The notes beneath the pieces are model-generated. The model saw only the letters and a program-made list of their open reading frames with translations, made no database searches and was not told where the DNA came from. A program made the translations under genes and the position numbers. This document shows, in pieces, positions 63,886 through 64,000 of a DNA stretch of 64,000 nt. Numbering within the stretch: the stretch's first letter is position 1; each line of letters opens with the position of its first letter. Location of the stretch: NCBI GenBank assembly GCA_964219355.1, contig CAXPOZ010000005.1:310001-374000 (forward strand), in the 5' to 3' direction. The DNA comes from Parvularcula sp964219355 (lineage in GTDB: Bacteria > Pseudomonadota > Alphaproteobacteria > Caulobacterales > Parvularculaceae).

Positions 63886-64000
63886 TTAATTCTGCGAGCC
63901 CTGGTCATGCGGGAATACCCGCATGACATCACTAAAGGGCTGCGCCTCACACCGGTTGATCTGTACCCGCAGGATATCTATCCGCGGCTGCATGTTAAAG
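63886..64000 (-). CDS. C-terminal end of an unknown gene (cut by window edge)
   Basis: A minus-strand frame is open from the window edge to TAA at 63886-63888. It gives at least 37 codons with about 70% third-position GC, in keeping with real genes here. The visible residues (for example PRIDILRVQINR) match no family I know. A perfect 10-bp palindrome at 63904-63927 lies inside it, which could mean the region is instead intergenic. Confidence 0.35.
   Translation of the reverse strand, partial: FNMQPRIDILRVQINRCEAQPFSDVMRVFPHDQGSQN
63904..63927. repeat. Perfect 10-bp palindrome
   Basis: GTCATGCGGG and CCCGCATGAC flank AATA. No T-run follows on either strand. It may be a hairpin at the end of the PLP gene transcript or a feature of the partly visible gene. 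Confidence 0.45.

Overview
The window looks like chromosomal DNA of a heterotrophic, probably marine alphaproteobacterium close to Caulobacterales or Parvularculales (Hyphomonadaceae/Parvularculaceae-like). The reasons are a GC-rich sequence with strong third-position GC bias, a CckA-type cell-cycle hybrid kinase, a perfect CtrA-type box (TTAA-N7-TTAA), a CobS cobaltochelatase subunit, ALDH7 and LolCD genes, and many exported peptidases (S9, M28, M2). The taxonomic placement is inference. I see no insertion sequence, integrase, CRISPR array or prophage block; the gene content is mostly housekeeping plus secreted and envelope proteins.

Layout. 1-8.5 kb: the 3' part of a Suv3-like helicase, a PhnA-type zinc-ribbon protein, a sulfotransferase, an S9 dipeptidyl peptidase, a lipoprotein GH10 xylanase with a LacI/XylR-type operator, and two small membrane proteins. 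8.5-14.6 kb: CckA, a patatin phospholipase, a DUF302 lipoprotein, an XRE regulator interrupted by an in-frame amber codon, and a MaoC-like dehydratase. 14.6-19.9 kb: a two-gene operon (histidine kinase with a degenerate ATP-binding domain, then a HerA-like ATPase) preceded by the CtrA box, a CPA1 antiporter and a crotonase. 20-25.7 kb: a 30-residue membrane protein, a Ca2+/Na+ antiporter overlapping a pterin cluster (PTR1/FolM-like reductase, FolB, a PTPS lacking its catalytic Cys), an M28 peptidase and cobS without adjacent cobT.

25.7-34.4 kb: a probable beta-propeller protein, malic enzyme, a GT39-type membrane glycosyltransferase, a GNAT, an M2 peptidase, an epimerase and a WcaI-like glycosyltransferase. 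34.6-43.5 kb: a 1642-residue RTX/VCBS protein, an FAH-fold hydrolase, tRNA-Gly(TCC), and an ACT-less aspartokinase-like protein paired with an ALDH7 dehydrogenase. 43.5-52.7 kb: tRNA-Tyr, a DksA/TraR zinc-finger protein, RlmB, two unknown lipoproteins, an SPFH protein, two overlapping aberrant tRNA-like genes, a lysozyme-like/RTX fusion, an EF-hand protein, Ndk and a secreted tail-collar protein. 52.7-64 kb: an ArsR/AHSA1 operon with two operator-like palindromes, a DUF4870 protein, a JmjC-like cupin, a Uup-type ABC-F ATPase, a small acidic lipoprotein, an unknown coiled-coil exported protein, a P450, LolD with LolC/E, and a long Cys/Met-type PLP enzyme.

The genes form short operons rather than one large system. 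The most unusual groups are (i) the CtrA-boxed pseudo-kinase/HerA-like operon, (ii) the pterin cluster with the Cys-less PTPS, (iii) two RTX proteins, one carrying a lysozyme-like head, with no type I secretion genes nearby, and (iv) the overlapping tRNA-like pair.
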